Positions 32,622 through 40,498 of a DNA stretch of 64,000 bases are shown piece by piece (the first letter of the stretch is position 1; the number at the start of each line of letters is the position of its first letter). The position numbers were made by a program, and so were the translations under genes. This stretch comes from Mycolicibacterium sp. HK-90 (GTDB lineage: Bacteria > Actinomycetota > Actinomycetes > Mycobacteriales > Mycobacteriaceae), in contig NZ_CP129613.1 in the NCBI RefSeq assembly GCF_030486405.1, positions 868,001-932,000 of the forward strand. Direction: 5' to 3'. The notes under the pieces were generated by a model that saw only the letters and a list, made by a program, of their open reading frames with translations, was not told the origin of the DNA and ran no database searches.

Positions 32622-33079
32622 GCGTGCTGCGGCTCGTACCCACAGATCGCGGCGACCTTGTCCGCCGATGCCGACGCCGGGTCGAAGGTGTAGCCCAGCC
32701 ATTCCCGCGCCAGCCGACGGGCCAGTTCGAGTCCGATCACCCGCTGGCCGAAGCACAACACCTGGGCGTCGTTGGACAGGACCGCCCGCTCGACGGAGAA
32801 GCTGTCGTGCGCGGTCACCGCACGGATGCCCGGAACCTTGTTGGCGCTGATCGCCACGCCAAGGCCGGTGCCGCAGATCAACAGCGCCCGGTCGGCACGG
32901 CCCTCGGCGACCAGGCGGGCGGCGGCCACCGCGACGTGCGGGTAGGCGGTGTGCTCGTCTGCGCCGACCCCCACGTCGACGACGGAGGCGACCCGATCGT
33001 CGGCCTCCAGATCGGCGCGCAGGGCGTCCTTGTACAGCAGTCCGGCGTCGTCACAACCGACGACGATGCGCAACGTCAT
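32618..33079 (-). CDS. RpiB/LacAB-family sugar-phosphate isomerase, probably tetrulose-phosphate specific
   Basis: A 153-residue aldose-ketose isomerase. The catalytic Cys69 lies in [23 protein letters not shown], as in RpiB. Two histidines of E. coli RpiB are replaced: His10 by Asp11 (GCDDAG) and the ring-opening His99 by Ser102 (SND instead of HND). A linear C4 substrate needs no ring opening, so D-erythrulose 4-phosphate/erythrose 4-phosphate (DerI/EryI-type reaction) is more likely than ribose 5-phosphate. ATG at 33079 overlaps the kinase stop by four bases. It is the last gene of the leftward operon. Confidence 0.85.
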   Translation of the reverse strand: MTLRIVVGCDDAGLLYKDALRADLEADDRVASVVDVGVGADEHTAYPHVAVAAARLVAEGRADRALLICGTGLGVAISANKVPGIRAVTAHDSFSVERAVLSNDAQVLCFGQRVIGLELARRLAREWLGYTFDPASASADKVAAICGYEPQHA

Positions 33080-34797
33080 TTCGTGTGCTCCTCGATGAGA
33101 TCGGCGACGGCGTGCACACACATCGCCAGGGATATGGCTCCGGCGTCGGGCGTTCCGACGCTGCGGTCGGCCAGTGGGCGGGCCCGGCCCACCCTCGGCC
33201 GCAGATCGGCGGTCTCGGCGGCAGCCTTCTCGGCGACCTCGACCGAGGTCAACCATGCGGTGCGCCAGTCGGTTCCGCCGGCGACGGCGGATTCGACCGC
33301 CTCGGTGAAGGGAACCAGCGCATCGAGCATGGTCTTGTCGCCCGGCTGCGCTTTGCCGAGTGCGGTCAGCGCATCGTGTCCGGCGCGCAGGGCGGCGACG
33401 ACGTCGGCATCGCCTGGGGTGCCGAGGTTGCCGAGCCGGCGGCCGGCAGCGGTCAGCGCCGCACCCCACAACACCCCGGAGGTGCCACCGGCCTTGGCGG
33501 CCCAGGCTTCTCCCGCGGCGGCCAGCACCGATTCGGTACCCGCACCGGCGCTCACCGCAGCGGCCGCCGCGGTGTTCGCGGCGGTGGTGCCCTTGACCAT
33601 GCCGCGGCCGTGGTCGCCGTCGCCGGCCACCGCGTCGATGCGGCCGAGGTCGGACTCGGCGGCCACCATCTGCGCGGCGATCGCCGAAATACCCGTGGCG
33701 ACAAGCTGCCCCGCTGCGGATCCGGCCGCGTCGGCCTGCTCGATCTGCGCCGCCTCGGCAGCGGTGGCCACGGTGGCGCGGACCCGTGCGGCGGAGTCGG
33801 TGATCCGGCCCTTGCGGTAGGCGGGAGTGTCGGCCGGGGAAGTCCACAGCCGCTCGAGCTCGTCGTCGAGCCACATCACGGTCAGCGAGCACCCGGCCAT
33901 GTCCAGGCTGGTGACGAGCTCACCCACCTCCGGCTGCACCACGGTGTGGCCGGCGTCGGACAGCAGTGCCGCCACGGTTTTCCACACCACGAACAGTTCC
34001 TCGTACTTGGTGCGGCCGAGACCGTTGAGTATCACCGCGATTCGATCACCGGCACCGGCCGGCTTCTCGGCGAGCACCCCGGTGACCAGGAGCTCGGCCA
34101 GTTCGGCCGCGGTGGGCATGGAGTGGCTGGACACCCCCGGCTCGCCATGGATGCCGAGCCCAAGATCCATGGTGCCCGCCGCGACGGTGAACAGCGGTCG
34201 TTCCGCACCGGGCATGGTGCACCCGTCGAACGCGACTCCCAGCGTGCGGGTCACGTCGTTGGACTTGCGGGCCACCTCCTCGACGCGGTCGAGGGGCAGT
34301 CCCTCCTCGGCAGCCGCACTCGCGCAACGGAATACCGTGAAGTCGCCGGCGATGCCACGTCTCTTGGCGAAGTCGTCCACCGGCGCGCTGGCGATGTCGT
34401 CCGTCACGGCGAGGTAGCGGGCATCGATGCCCTCGGCCTGCAACTGCGTGACGGCCAGACCGAAGTTCATCACGTCACCCGCGTAGTTGCCGGTGATCAG
34501 CAGGACGCCGGCGTCACCGTGTGCCGCGCGGGCGACGGCGGCGGCCTCCCGCGCCGACGGCGAGGTGAAGATGTTCCCGACCACCGCTCCGTCGGCGAAT
34601 CCGGGTCCGACCACCCCGCAGAATGCGGGGTAGTGTCCCGAACCCCCGCCGACGACGACAGCGACCTTGCCCGAAGGGGTTTCGGTGGCGCGGACCACGC
34701 CGCCCGGCACCCCGGTGACGTAGTGCGCGTTCGCATCGAGGAATCCGGCGAGCATGTCCTCGGTGAAGGTGGCCGGATCGTTGAACAGACGTGTCAT
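33076..34797 (-). CDS. DhaK-DhaL fused ATP-dependent kinase (dihydroxyacetone/erythrulose kinase)
   Basis: A 573-residue ketose kinase with both domains in one chain, so it uses ATP, not the PTS. In the DhaK half, [23 protein letters not shown] and KRRGIAGDF surround the site, and His217 (GLGIHGEPG) should bind the carbonyl covalently. The DhaL half begins near residue 360, with [13 protein letters not shown] (Asp393, Asp395, His396) binding ATP-Mg. The family includes kinases for dihydroxyacetone, D- and L-erythrulose and apulose-type sugars. The RpiB-like partner favours erythrulose. It lies 12 bases downstream of the SDR gene. Confidence 0.9.
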   Translation of the reverse strand: MTRLFNDPATFTEDMLAGFLDANAHYVTGVPGGVVRATETPSGKVAVVVGGGSGHYPAFCGVVGPGFADGAVVGNIFTSPSAREAAAVARAAHGDAGVLLITGNYAGDVMNFGLAVTQLQAEGIDARYLAVTDDIASAPVDDFAKRRGIAGDFTVFRCASAAAEEGLPLDRVEEVARKSNDVTRTLGVAFDGCTMPGAERPLFTVAAGTMDLGLGIHGEPGVSSHSMPTAAELAELLVTGVLAEKPAGAGDRIAVILNGLGRTKYEELFVVWKTVAALLSDAGHTVVQPEVGELVTSLDMAGCSLTVMWLDDELERLWTSPADTPAYRKGRITDSAARVRATVATAAEAAQIEQADAAGSAAGQLVATGISAIAAQMVAAESDLGRIDAVAGDGDHGRGMVKGTTAANTAAAAAVSAGAGTESVLAAAGEAWAAKAGGTSGVLWGAALTAAGRRLGNLGTPGDADVVAALRAGHDALTALGKAQPGDKTMLDALVPFTEAVESAVAGGTDWRTAWLTSVEVAEKAAAETADLRPRVGRARPLADRSVGTPDAGAISLAMCVHAVADLIEEHTK

Positions 34798-34809
34798 GGC
34801 GGTGTTCCG

Positions 34810-35580
34810 TCAGTGCATGTGGCTGCCACCGTTGATGTCAACGGTGGTTCCGGTGAGGTAGCTGGCGTCCTGGCTGGACAGGAATGTGATCACCGCAGCC
34901 ACCTCGTCGGTGGTGGCGGTGCGGCCAACCGGAATGTCGGCGGCGAGCTTGGCTTCCTGTTCGTCGGTGGAGCCGACGCGGATGTTGGTGTCCACCGCAC
35001 CCGGGGTGACGGCGTTGACCGTGACACCGGTGTCGGCGATCTCGCGTGCCAGCGACTTGGTGAAGCCCAGGATCGCGGCCTTGGCCGACGAGTAGGGCAC
35101 CTTGCCGAAGACGCCACCGCCGCGCTGCGCGGACACCGAGCTCATGTTGACGATGCGGCCCCAGCCGGCGTCGATCATGTCCGGCAGGAAAGCCTTTGTC
35201 ACCAAGTAGGTTCCGGTGGCGTTGACGGCCATGACCTTGTTCCACACGTCCAGCGTGGTCTCCAGGAACGGCACCGGCGAGGTGATACCGGCGATGTTGG
35301 CCAGGGCGCCGACGGTGGGCAGGTTGCCCGCGGCTACCTCGGCGGCGACCGCGTCGTACGCGGAGGTGACCGACTCCTCGGAGGTGACGTCGACGGCGTG
35401 GCCGAACGCCGGCACCGCGTACTGGTTGCCGATGTCGGCGGCGACCTTGGCGGACTTCTCGCCGTCGAGGTCGAGGATCACGACGGCCCAGCCTTCACGG
35501 GCGTAGCGCTCGGCAACGGTCATGCCGATGCCCTTGTCGGAGGTGGCGCCGGTGACGACGGCGGTGCGGGTGACGGACAT
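34810..35580 (-). CDS. SDR-family dehydrogenase, probable polyol or sugar dehydrogenase
   Basis: A 256-residue classical SDR. The cofactor motif is TGATSDKGIG at residues 10-19, NIAG is at 95-98, Ser147/148 lie in NMSSVSAQRGG and the catalytic pair Tyr163/Lys167 is in YSSAK. DLDG after beta 2 suggests NAD preference. The position between the TIM-barrel isomerase and the kinase suggests it makes the ketose that the kinase phosphorylates, for example erythritol/threitol to erythrulose. A GGAAC site precedes the ATG. Transcribed leftward with its neighbours. Confidence 0.87.
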   Translation of the reverse strand: MSVTRTAVVTGATSDKGIGMTVAERYAREGWAVVILDLDGEKSAKVAADIGNQYAVPAFGHAVDVTSEESVTSAYDAVAAEVAAGNLPTVGALANIAGITSPVPFLETTLDVWNKVMAVNATGTYLVTKAFLPDMIDAGWGRIVNMSSVSAQRGGGVFGKVPYSSAKAAILGFTKSLAREIADTGVTVNAVTPGAVDTNIRVGSTDEQEAKLAADIPVGRTATTDEVAAVITFLSSQDASYLTGTTVDINGGSHMH

Positions 35581-35590
35581 GGTGTTCCTT

Positions 35591-36466
35591 TCAGATCAGG
35601 GCGGAGATGAGGGTTCCGGCCGCGGCAGTGGCGGCGGGACGTTCGTCATGGGTGACATCGCGGGTTTCCAGCTCCAGCGCGAAGTGACCCGGATAGCCGG
35701 CGTTGGCGAGGCTCTTGAGTCCGGTGGCGAAGTCGACCTGGCCGTTGCCGACCGACAGATTGATGTTGCCGGGGACCGCGTCGCGGATGTGGACGTGGCG
35801 GATGCGCGGCCCGAACCGGTCCACGAAGTCCGCCGGGTCGCCGCCGGAGGCCACGATGTGGCTGAAATCCATGACGATGCCGACGTTTTCGCCGAGCCGG
35901 TCGGCCAACTTCTGGGCACGATCGATGTCGAAGCACAGCCGGAAGAAGTGCAGCGACTCGGTCCACAGCGCGACGCCGTGGCGGGCGGCGACCTCCGCAG
36001 CGCGGTCGAGTTCGGTGGCGACGGCCGTCAGGTCCGTGTCGAGGTCGGCGACCGGGTCGTGGTCGAGCGCGCCGCACGGAAGGACCAGGGCGTCGGCGCC
36101 GGTGGTGGCGGACAGTTCGACGAGCATGGCCAGGTGACGGTCCCGGGCGGCTCGGCCGGCGGCGTCGAGCGGCATGTTGAGGTCACCGATGTCGCCGTTG
36201 ACCGAGCGGACCCGGATGCCGGACGCCGCGACGGTCGCCGACACGTCCCGAACTGCGTCCTCGTCGAGGACGAACGGCACGTGGTCACACACACCGGGCA
36301 GCGCGCCCAGATCGATCTCGTCGAAGCCCAGCCCGGCGATGGTGTCCAGGGCATGGGGCAGGGGCTGGTGGCGGAAGCTGATCGTCGAGCACCCCAGCCG
36401 GCTGTGGAACCGATGGGCTGACTCTGACTTCTCGGGCATCTGACCGGTGCTTTCTCCGTGCGGCAT
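35591..36466 (-). CDS. Sugar phosphate isomerase/epimerase (xylose-isomerase-like TIM barrel)
   Basis: A 291-residue AP-endonuclease-2 type TIM barrel. Features are RLGCSTISFRHQPLPHALD at the first strand, GFDEIDLG, VRSVNGDIG, LWTESLHFF with a metal-binding Glu, IVMDFSHIVASGGDP with Asp and His, and HVHIRDAVPGN with His, giving the usual divalent-metal site. It is probably an isomerase or epimerase of the ketose or ketose phosphate in this cluster. ATG 36466 is chosen because a TTGACT-N18-TACTGT promoter ends 13 bases upstream; ATG 36439 and GTG 36475 are alternatives. It is the first gene of the leftward unit. Confidence 0.82.
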   Translation of the reverse strand: MPHGESTGQMPEKSESAHRFHSRLGCSTISFRHQPLPHALDTIAGLGFDEIDLGALPGVCDHVPFVLDEDAVRDVSATVAASGIRVRSVNGDIGDLNMPLDAAGRAARDRHLAMLVELSATTGADALVLPCGALDHDPVADLDTDLTAVATELDRAAEVAARHGVALWTESLHFFRLCFDIDRAQKLADRLGENVGIVMDFSHIVASGGDPADFVDRFGPRIRHVHIRDAVPGNINLSVGNGQVDFATGLKSLANAGYPGHFALELETRDVTHDERPAATAAAGTLISALI

Positions 36467-36479
36467 TGTGACCACGCCC

Positions 36480-36509
36480 ACAGTACGCTGGTTGACTGTT
36501 AACAGTCAA
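36480..36509 (-). promoter_or_regulatory. Promoter of the leftward catabolic operon
   Basis: On the minus strand a -35 box TTGACT (36509-36504), an 18-base spacer and a -10 box TACTGT (36485-36480) precede the TIM-barrel gene. The palindromic operator 36491-36510 covers the -35 and much of the spacer, so a bound regulator would exclude RNA polymerase. Confidence 0.55.
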
Positions 36510-36510
36510 C
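36491..36510. promoter_or_regulatory. Operator 1: perfect 20-base palindrome
   Basis: GTTGACTGTTAACAGTCAAC reads the same on both strands. It contains the TTGAC/GTCAA arms that recur in the other sites here and before the GntR gene at 39833. It overlaps the leftward promoter. Confidence 0.7.
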
Positions 36511-36528
36511 GGGTAGCAATAAAAATGT

Positions 36529-36541
36529 GTTGACTGTTGAC
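36529..36541. promoter_or_regulatory. Operator 2: repeated TTGAC half-sites
   Basis: GTTGACTGTTGAC, two direct TGTTGAC-type half-sites. The second also forms a consensus -35 (TTGACA, 36537-36542) that, with CACACT 18 bases later, could be the rightward promoter for the transporter gene. Confidence 0.45.
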
Positions 36542-36579
36542 AATGAGATGTGTGCGGGCTCACACTAGGTGACCTACGG

Positions 36580-36600
36580 CACTGTTGACCGTCAACAGTG
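36580..36600. promoter_or_regulatory. Operator 3: perfect inverted repeat
   Basis: CACTGTTGAC, one base, GTCAACAGTG: ten-base arms around a single C. It lies 42 bases before the transporter ATG, downstream of the candidate rightward promoter, a position suited to repression by road-block. Confidence 0.7.
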
Positions 36601-36641
36601 AGGGGTTTCCCAGGTAGAGCGGGATTTGAAAGGATGAGCCC

Positions 36642-37973
36642 ATGAGCGACGACGCTCTGAAAATGCGGGGTCCCGTACTCGGCACGAAGGATGCCAAGCG
36701 GGTCGCGGTCGGCTCCGGCGTCGGCGCCGTGATCGAGACCTATGACTTCATCGGATTCGGCACCGCCGCCGCGCTGTACTTCGGCACCGCCTTCTTCCCG
36801 AACTCGAGTCCGGTCGCCGGCACGTTGGCCGCCTTCGCCACCCTGGGCGTCGGCTTCGCCGCGCGGCCCCTGGGCGGCATCATCGGCGGGCACCTGGGCG
36901 ACAAGCTGGGCCGCAAACCGGTGTTGGTCGCCTCGCTGATCGTCATGGGCCTGGCGACCTTCGCCATCGGCCTGCTGCCCACCTACGCCTCGGTCGGTGT
37001 GCTGGCCCCCGTCCTGCTGGTCACCGTCCGGATCATCCAGGGCCTGGCCTTCGGTGCCGAGTGGGGCGGCGCCATCCTGATGAGCTACGAACACGCCCCG
37101 TGGAAACAGAAGGGCCGTTACACCGGCATCGTCCAGGCCGGGTTCCCGGTCGGCCTGCTGCTGGCCAACCTGGTGTTCCTGGTGAGTGTCCATCTGCCCG
37201 GGGACTGGGCGTGGCGCGTGCCGTTCCTGGCCAGCATCGTGCTCGTCATCGTCGGGCTGATCATCCGGGCGAAGGTGCCCGAGTCGCCGGTGTTCGAAGA
37301 CGTCAAGGACGAGGGCCGGATCGTCAAGTCGCCGATCGTCGAGGTGGTCAAGAACGACTGGCGAAACATCCTGCGCGGCATCGGCCTTCGCGTCGCCGAG
37401 ACCGCCGGCTACGCCGTCTCGATCACCTACATGATCTCCTACCTCAAGAGTGCCGGGCTGGCCACCGCTACCGAGACGCTCGTCTCGCTGTGCGTTGCCT
37501 CCGCCGTCGGCATCTTCGCCACCATCGGCTGGGCCCGGCTGACGGACAAGGTCGGCCGGCGGCCGGTCTATCTCGGTGTGTGTGCGTTCGGTATCCCGTT
37601 CGGTGTGCTGATGTTCCTACTGGTCAACACCGGACTCTTCCTGTTGATCATGGCGACGTTCGTAGTGGCATACGGGGTTTCGCAGAATGCGCTGGCCGGC
37701 GCCCAGGGTGCCTGGTTCCCCGAACTGTTCACCGCCAACACCCGGGCCTCGGGAGCCTCACTGGCGTACCAGATCTCGGCCATGGTCTCCGGCTTCACCC
37801 CGTTCATCACGACCCTGCTGTTCGAATGGATGGGATGGCTGGGGCCGGCCCTGTTGTTCTCCTCCTACGCCGCGATCGGGCTGTGGGCCGCCTTGGCCAC
37901 CCGGGAAACCTGGGGTCCCGCCGAACGCACGGCCGCCGAGAAGGCCGCCGCCGACCTGGCCCTGGCCGCCTGA
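36642..37973 (+). CDS. MFS transporter, metabolite:H+ symporter (MHS) family
   Basis: A 443-residue 12-helix importer. The MHS pattern is clear: GSGVGAVIETYDFIGFGTAAALYFG in helix 1, FAARPLGGIIGGHLGDKLGRKPVL between helices 2 and 3, RIIQGLAFGAEWGGAIL in helix 4 and RLTDKVGRRPVYL in the second half. MHS members usually carry organic acids or zwitterions, so the substrate may be a sugar acid rather than a neutral polyol. The ATG has an AAAGGA site. It starts the rightward operon; its stop overlaps the transketolase ATG (TGATG). Confidence 0.88.
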   Translation: MSDDALKMRGPVLGTKDAKRVAVGSGVGAVIETYDFIGFGTAAALYFGTAFFPNSSPVAGTLAAFATLGVGFAARPLGGIIGGHLGDKLGRKPVLVASLIVMGLATFAIGLLPTYASVGVLAPVLLVTVRIIQGLAFGAEWGGAILMSYEHAPWKQKGRYTGIVQAGFPVGLLLANLVFLVSVHLPGDWAWRVPFLASIVLVIVGLIIRAKVPESPVFEDVKDEGRIVKSPIVEVVKNDWRNILRGIGLRVAETAGYAVSITYMISYLKSAGLATATETLVSLCVASAVGIFATIGWARLTDKVGRRPVYLGVCAFGIPFGVLMFLLVNTGLFLLIMATFVVAYGVSQNALAGAQGAWFPELFTANTRASGASLAYQISAMVSGFTPFITTLLFEWMGWLGPALLFSSYAAIGLWAALATRETWGPAERTAAEKAAADLALAA

Positions 37974-38800
37974 TGCGCGCGGCGAAGGTGCGTGATGCTG
38001 CCTACCGGATGCGTCACCACGTACTCGACATGGGTGAGGCCCAAGGGCAGGGCTACGTCGGTCAGGCCCTCGGTGCGGCCGACATGCTCGCGGCCGTCTA
38101 CGCAGACCAGTTGCGTTACCGCGCCGACGATCCGGACTGGGACGGACGCGACCGGTTCCTGCTGTCCACCGGGCACTACGCCATCGGCCTGTACGCGGCG
38201 CTGGCGGAGGCCGGCATCGTCGATGTCGCCGAACTGGACACCTACGGCTCCGACGAATCCCGGCTGCCCATGTCCGGAATGGCCAGCTACACACCGGGAA
38301 TGGAGATATCCGGCGGATCGCTGGGCCACGGCCTCTCCGTCGCGGTCGGGATGGCGCTGGGCCTGCGGCACCAGGGCAACGGCGCGCGGGTGATCAATTT
38401 CCTGTCCGACGGTGAGCTCGACGAGGGCTCGACCTGGGAGGCCGCGATGGGTGCGTCCCATCACGGGCTGGGCAATCTGATCGCGATGGTCGACATCAAC
38501 GCACTGCAGGCCGACGGTCCGACCGCCGGCGTGCTGCGCACCGAACCTGTGGTCGACAAGTGGGCCGCGTGTGGCTGGCACGTCCAGCGCGTCGACGGCA
38601 ACGACGTCGATCAACTGTTGCGGGCGTTCGACCGCGTGAGTTCCGAGCGTCCGTCGGTCATCTTGTGCGACACCAAGGTCGGCAGGGGAGTGCCACTGCT
38701 GGAAACCCGGGAGAAGGCGCATTTCATGCGTATCGATGCCGACGAGTGGCAGATCTGCCGCGACCAACTGACTGCAGGCTTTCGAGGAGTACCGGCATGA
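37973..38800 (+). CDS. Transketolase N-terminal (TPP-binding) subunit
   Basis: A 275-residue protein equal to the first third of transketolase. It has the SGGSLGHGLSVAVGMALG motif, the TPP/Mg site FLSDGELDEGSTWEA with Asn in VDINALQADG, and DTKVGRGVPLLE. The first Gly of the usual GDGE motif is Ser here. Split transketolases of this type act as two-subunit enzymes and often serve specialised pathways. It probably links the cluster product (erythrose 4-phosphate or a branched ketose phosphate) to pentose-phosphate intermediates. Coupled to the transporter upstream (TGATG) and the C-terminal subunit downstream (ATGA). Confidence 0.9.
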   Translation: MRAAKVRDAAYRMRHHVLDMGEAQGQGYVGQALGAADMLAAVYADQLRYRADDPDWDGRDRFLLSTGHYAIGLYAALAEAGIVDVAELDTYGSDESRLPMSGMASYTPGMEISGGSLGHGLSVAVGMALGLRHQGNGARVINFLSDGELDEGSTWEAAMGASHHGLGNLIAMVDINALQADGPTAGVLRTEPVVDKWAACGWHVQRVDGNDVDQLLRAFDRVSSERPSVILCDTKVGRGVPLLETREKAHFMRIDADEWQICRDQLTAGFRGVPA

Positions 38801-39777
38801 CCACCACCAAGTTGCGCACCTCGGCGATGATCGCGTCATTCGCCGACCCGGGGCAGAAGACCACACCCGCCCCGTTCGGGCACGCCCTGGTCAAGGCCGC
38901 ACAGGCCGACGACCGCATCGTCGGGCTGACCGCCGATCTGGGCAAGTACACCGACATGCACATCTTCGCGCAGGCCTACCCGGAGCGGTTCTTCCAGATG
39001 GGCATGGCCGAGCAGTTGCTGTTCGGTGCCGCCGCGGGGATGGCGGAGACCGGTCTGATCCCTTTCGCCTCAACCTATTCGGTGTTCGCGGCCCGCCGGG
39101 CCTACGACTTCATCTGCCTCGACATCGCCGAGCCGGGCCTCAACGTCAACATCGTCGGTGGCTTGCCCGGCCTGACCACCGGCTACGGCCCGTCGCACCA
39201 GGCCACCGAAGACGTCGCGATCTTCCGGGGCATGCCGGGGCTGACCATCGTCGACCCGTGCGACTCGGTCGACATCGAGCAGGCCGTACCGCAGCTGGCC
39301 GAGCACGCCGGCCCCACCTATCTGCGCCTGCTCCGCGGGCAGGTGCCCACGGTTCTCGACGAGTACGGCTACACGTTCGAGCTCGGCAAGGCCAAGGTGG
39401 TGCGTCCCGGCAACGACGTAGTGATGGTCTCCAGCGGCCTGATGACGATGCGTGCGCTGCTGGCCGCCGAGGAGTTGGGCGCCCACCACGTTGACGTCGC
39501 CGTGGTGCACGCCCCGACGCTCAAGCCGTTCGACGCGGAAACCGTGTTGCGCGAACTCGATTCGGACCGGTTGGCCCTGACGTTGGAGAACCACACCGTG
39601 GTCGGGGGCCTGTTCGAGACGGTGTCCGCGGAGATGGTCCGGCGCGGAGTGAGCCGGCAGGTCACGCCTATCGCCCTGCCCGACGAATTCCTGGCCGCCG
39701 GAGCGTTGCCGACCCTGCACGACCGCTACGGGCTGTCGACCCGGCGCATCGTCGCGTCGGTACTCGAGCGGCTGTAG
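38797..39777 (+). CDS. Transketolase C-terminal (pyrimidine-binding plus C) subunit
   Basis: A 326-residue partner of the preceding gene. It has GLTADLGKYTDMHIF, then FFQMGMAEQLLFGAAAGMA with the catalytic Glu that activates TPP, FASTYSVFAARRAYDF, GPSHQATEDVAIFRGMPGL, and a C-terminal domain with VVMVSSGLMTMRAL and TLENHTVVGGLFE. The ATG overlaps the upstream stop by four bases, with a GAGGAG ribosome site in the preceding gene, so subunits should be made in equal amounts. Confidence 0.9.
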   Translation: MTTTKLRTSAMIASFADPGQKTTPAPFGHALVKAAQADDRIVGLTADLGKYTDMHIFAQAYPERFFQMGMAEQLLFGAAAGMAETGLIPFASTYSVFAARRAYDFICLDIAEPGLNVNIVGGLPGLTTGYGPSHQATEDVAIFRGMPGLTIVDPCDSVDIEQAVPQLAEHAGPTYLRLLRGQVPTVLDEYGYTFELGKAKVVRPGNDVVMVSSGLMTMRALLAAEELGAHHVDVAVVHAPTLKPFDAETVLRELDSDRLALTLENHTVVGGLFETVSAEMVRRGVSRQVTPIALPDEFLAAGALPTLHDRYGLSTRRIVASVLERL

Positions 39778-39795
39778 GTGACGTCGTAGGATCAA

Positions 39796-39822
39796 TGTTG
39801 ACAAACAAATGTTGACAGTCAA
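39796..39822. promoter_or_regulatory. Operator 4: TTGAC repeats before the GntR regulator gene
   Basis: TGTTGACAAACAAATG is followed by GTTGACAGTCAA (39811-39822), whose TTGAC-a-GTCAA core equals the core of operator 3. It ends at the Shine-Dalgarno of the regulator gene, suggesting autoregulation. Confidence 0.6.
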
Positions 39823-39832
39823 GGAGCGGTCC

Positions 39833-40498
39833 ATGTCGGTCGAGGCCCCGTCGCTGCTGCGACTTGAGAAGACCAGCCTGCGCGAACAGGCGCTGTCGGC
39901 GCTGCGCCGGGCGATCACCTCGGGCCAGCTCCAGCCCGGCACGCACCTGGTCGAGACCGATCTGTCCGACGCGCTGCAGATCAGCCGCGGGACCTTGCGC
40001 GAAGCCATGCGGCAACTGCAGCAGGAGGGGCTGATCTCGGCGGGGGCGCGCGGCCGCCTGTCCGTCCGTCACCTGGATGCCAAGGAGATCAAGGACATGT
40101 TCGATGTCCGCGGCGCACTGGAGTCGTTGGCCGCCAGCGAACTGGCGTCCCGGGAGGACCGCACCGCCGTGGTGGCGGCCCTGCGCAGCGCGGTCGCCGA
40201 CATGGAGAAATGGGCCGCGGCCAATCTGGACGACCGCATCGAGGCCGACCTGAAGTTCCACCGCACCATGTGTCATCTCAGCGGCAACGAGACCCTGCTG
40301 CACTCGTGGTCTTCGTTGGAGGGCAGTATCCGGATGTCGATCATGTACGCCGGGGTGGACCGCGCGATGAAGAACATGGACGCCAAGCGGCATCTTGAGA
40401 TCGTCGACGCCATCGAATCCGGCGACGCCGCCGCCGCGGCGGCCACCGTGCGTGAGCACATGTGCTCTGCGGCTGCCGTTTTGGTGGAGTCCGACTAA
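39833..40498 (+). CDS. GntR-family regulator with FCD domain (FadR subfamily)
   Basis: 221 residues. The winged helix has REQALSALRRAITSGQLQPG, ALQISRGTLREAMRQLQQEGLI and GRLSVRHLD. The all-helical FCD domain follows (DMFDVRGALESLAASELA, DLKFHRTMCHLSGN with metal-type His, HLEIVDAIESGDAAAAAATVREHM). ATG 39833 is chosen because AAGGAG lies six bases before it; an earlier in-frame ATG at 39809 sits inside the operator. It follows the transketolase genes and probably represses both arms of the catabolic cluster through the TTGAC/GTCAA sites. Its 3' end overlaps the convergent permease by four bases. Confidence 0.88.
   Translation: MSVEAPSLLRLEKTSLREQALSALRRAITSGQLQPGTHLVETDLSDALQISRGTLREAMRQLQQEGLISAGARGRLSVRHLDAKEIKDMFDVRGALESLAASELASREDRTAVVAALRSAVADMEKWAAANLDDRIEADLKFHRTMCHLSGNETLLHSWSSLEGSIRMSIMYAGVDRAMKNMDAKRHLEIVDAIESGDAAAAAATVREHMCSAAAVLVESD

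Noticed and set aside
33085..35610. 841-codon open frame on the plus strand.
   Set aside because: Antisense to the DhaKL kinase and SDR genes, which have clear catalytic motifs and ribosome sites; the Gly/Val/Arg-rich product has no recognisable domain.
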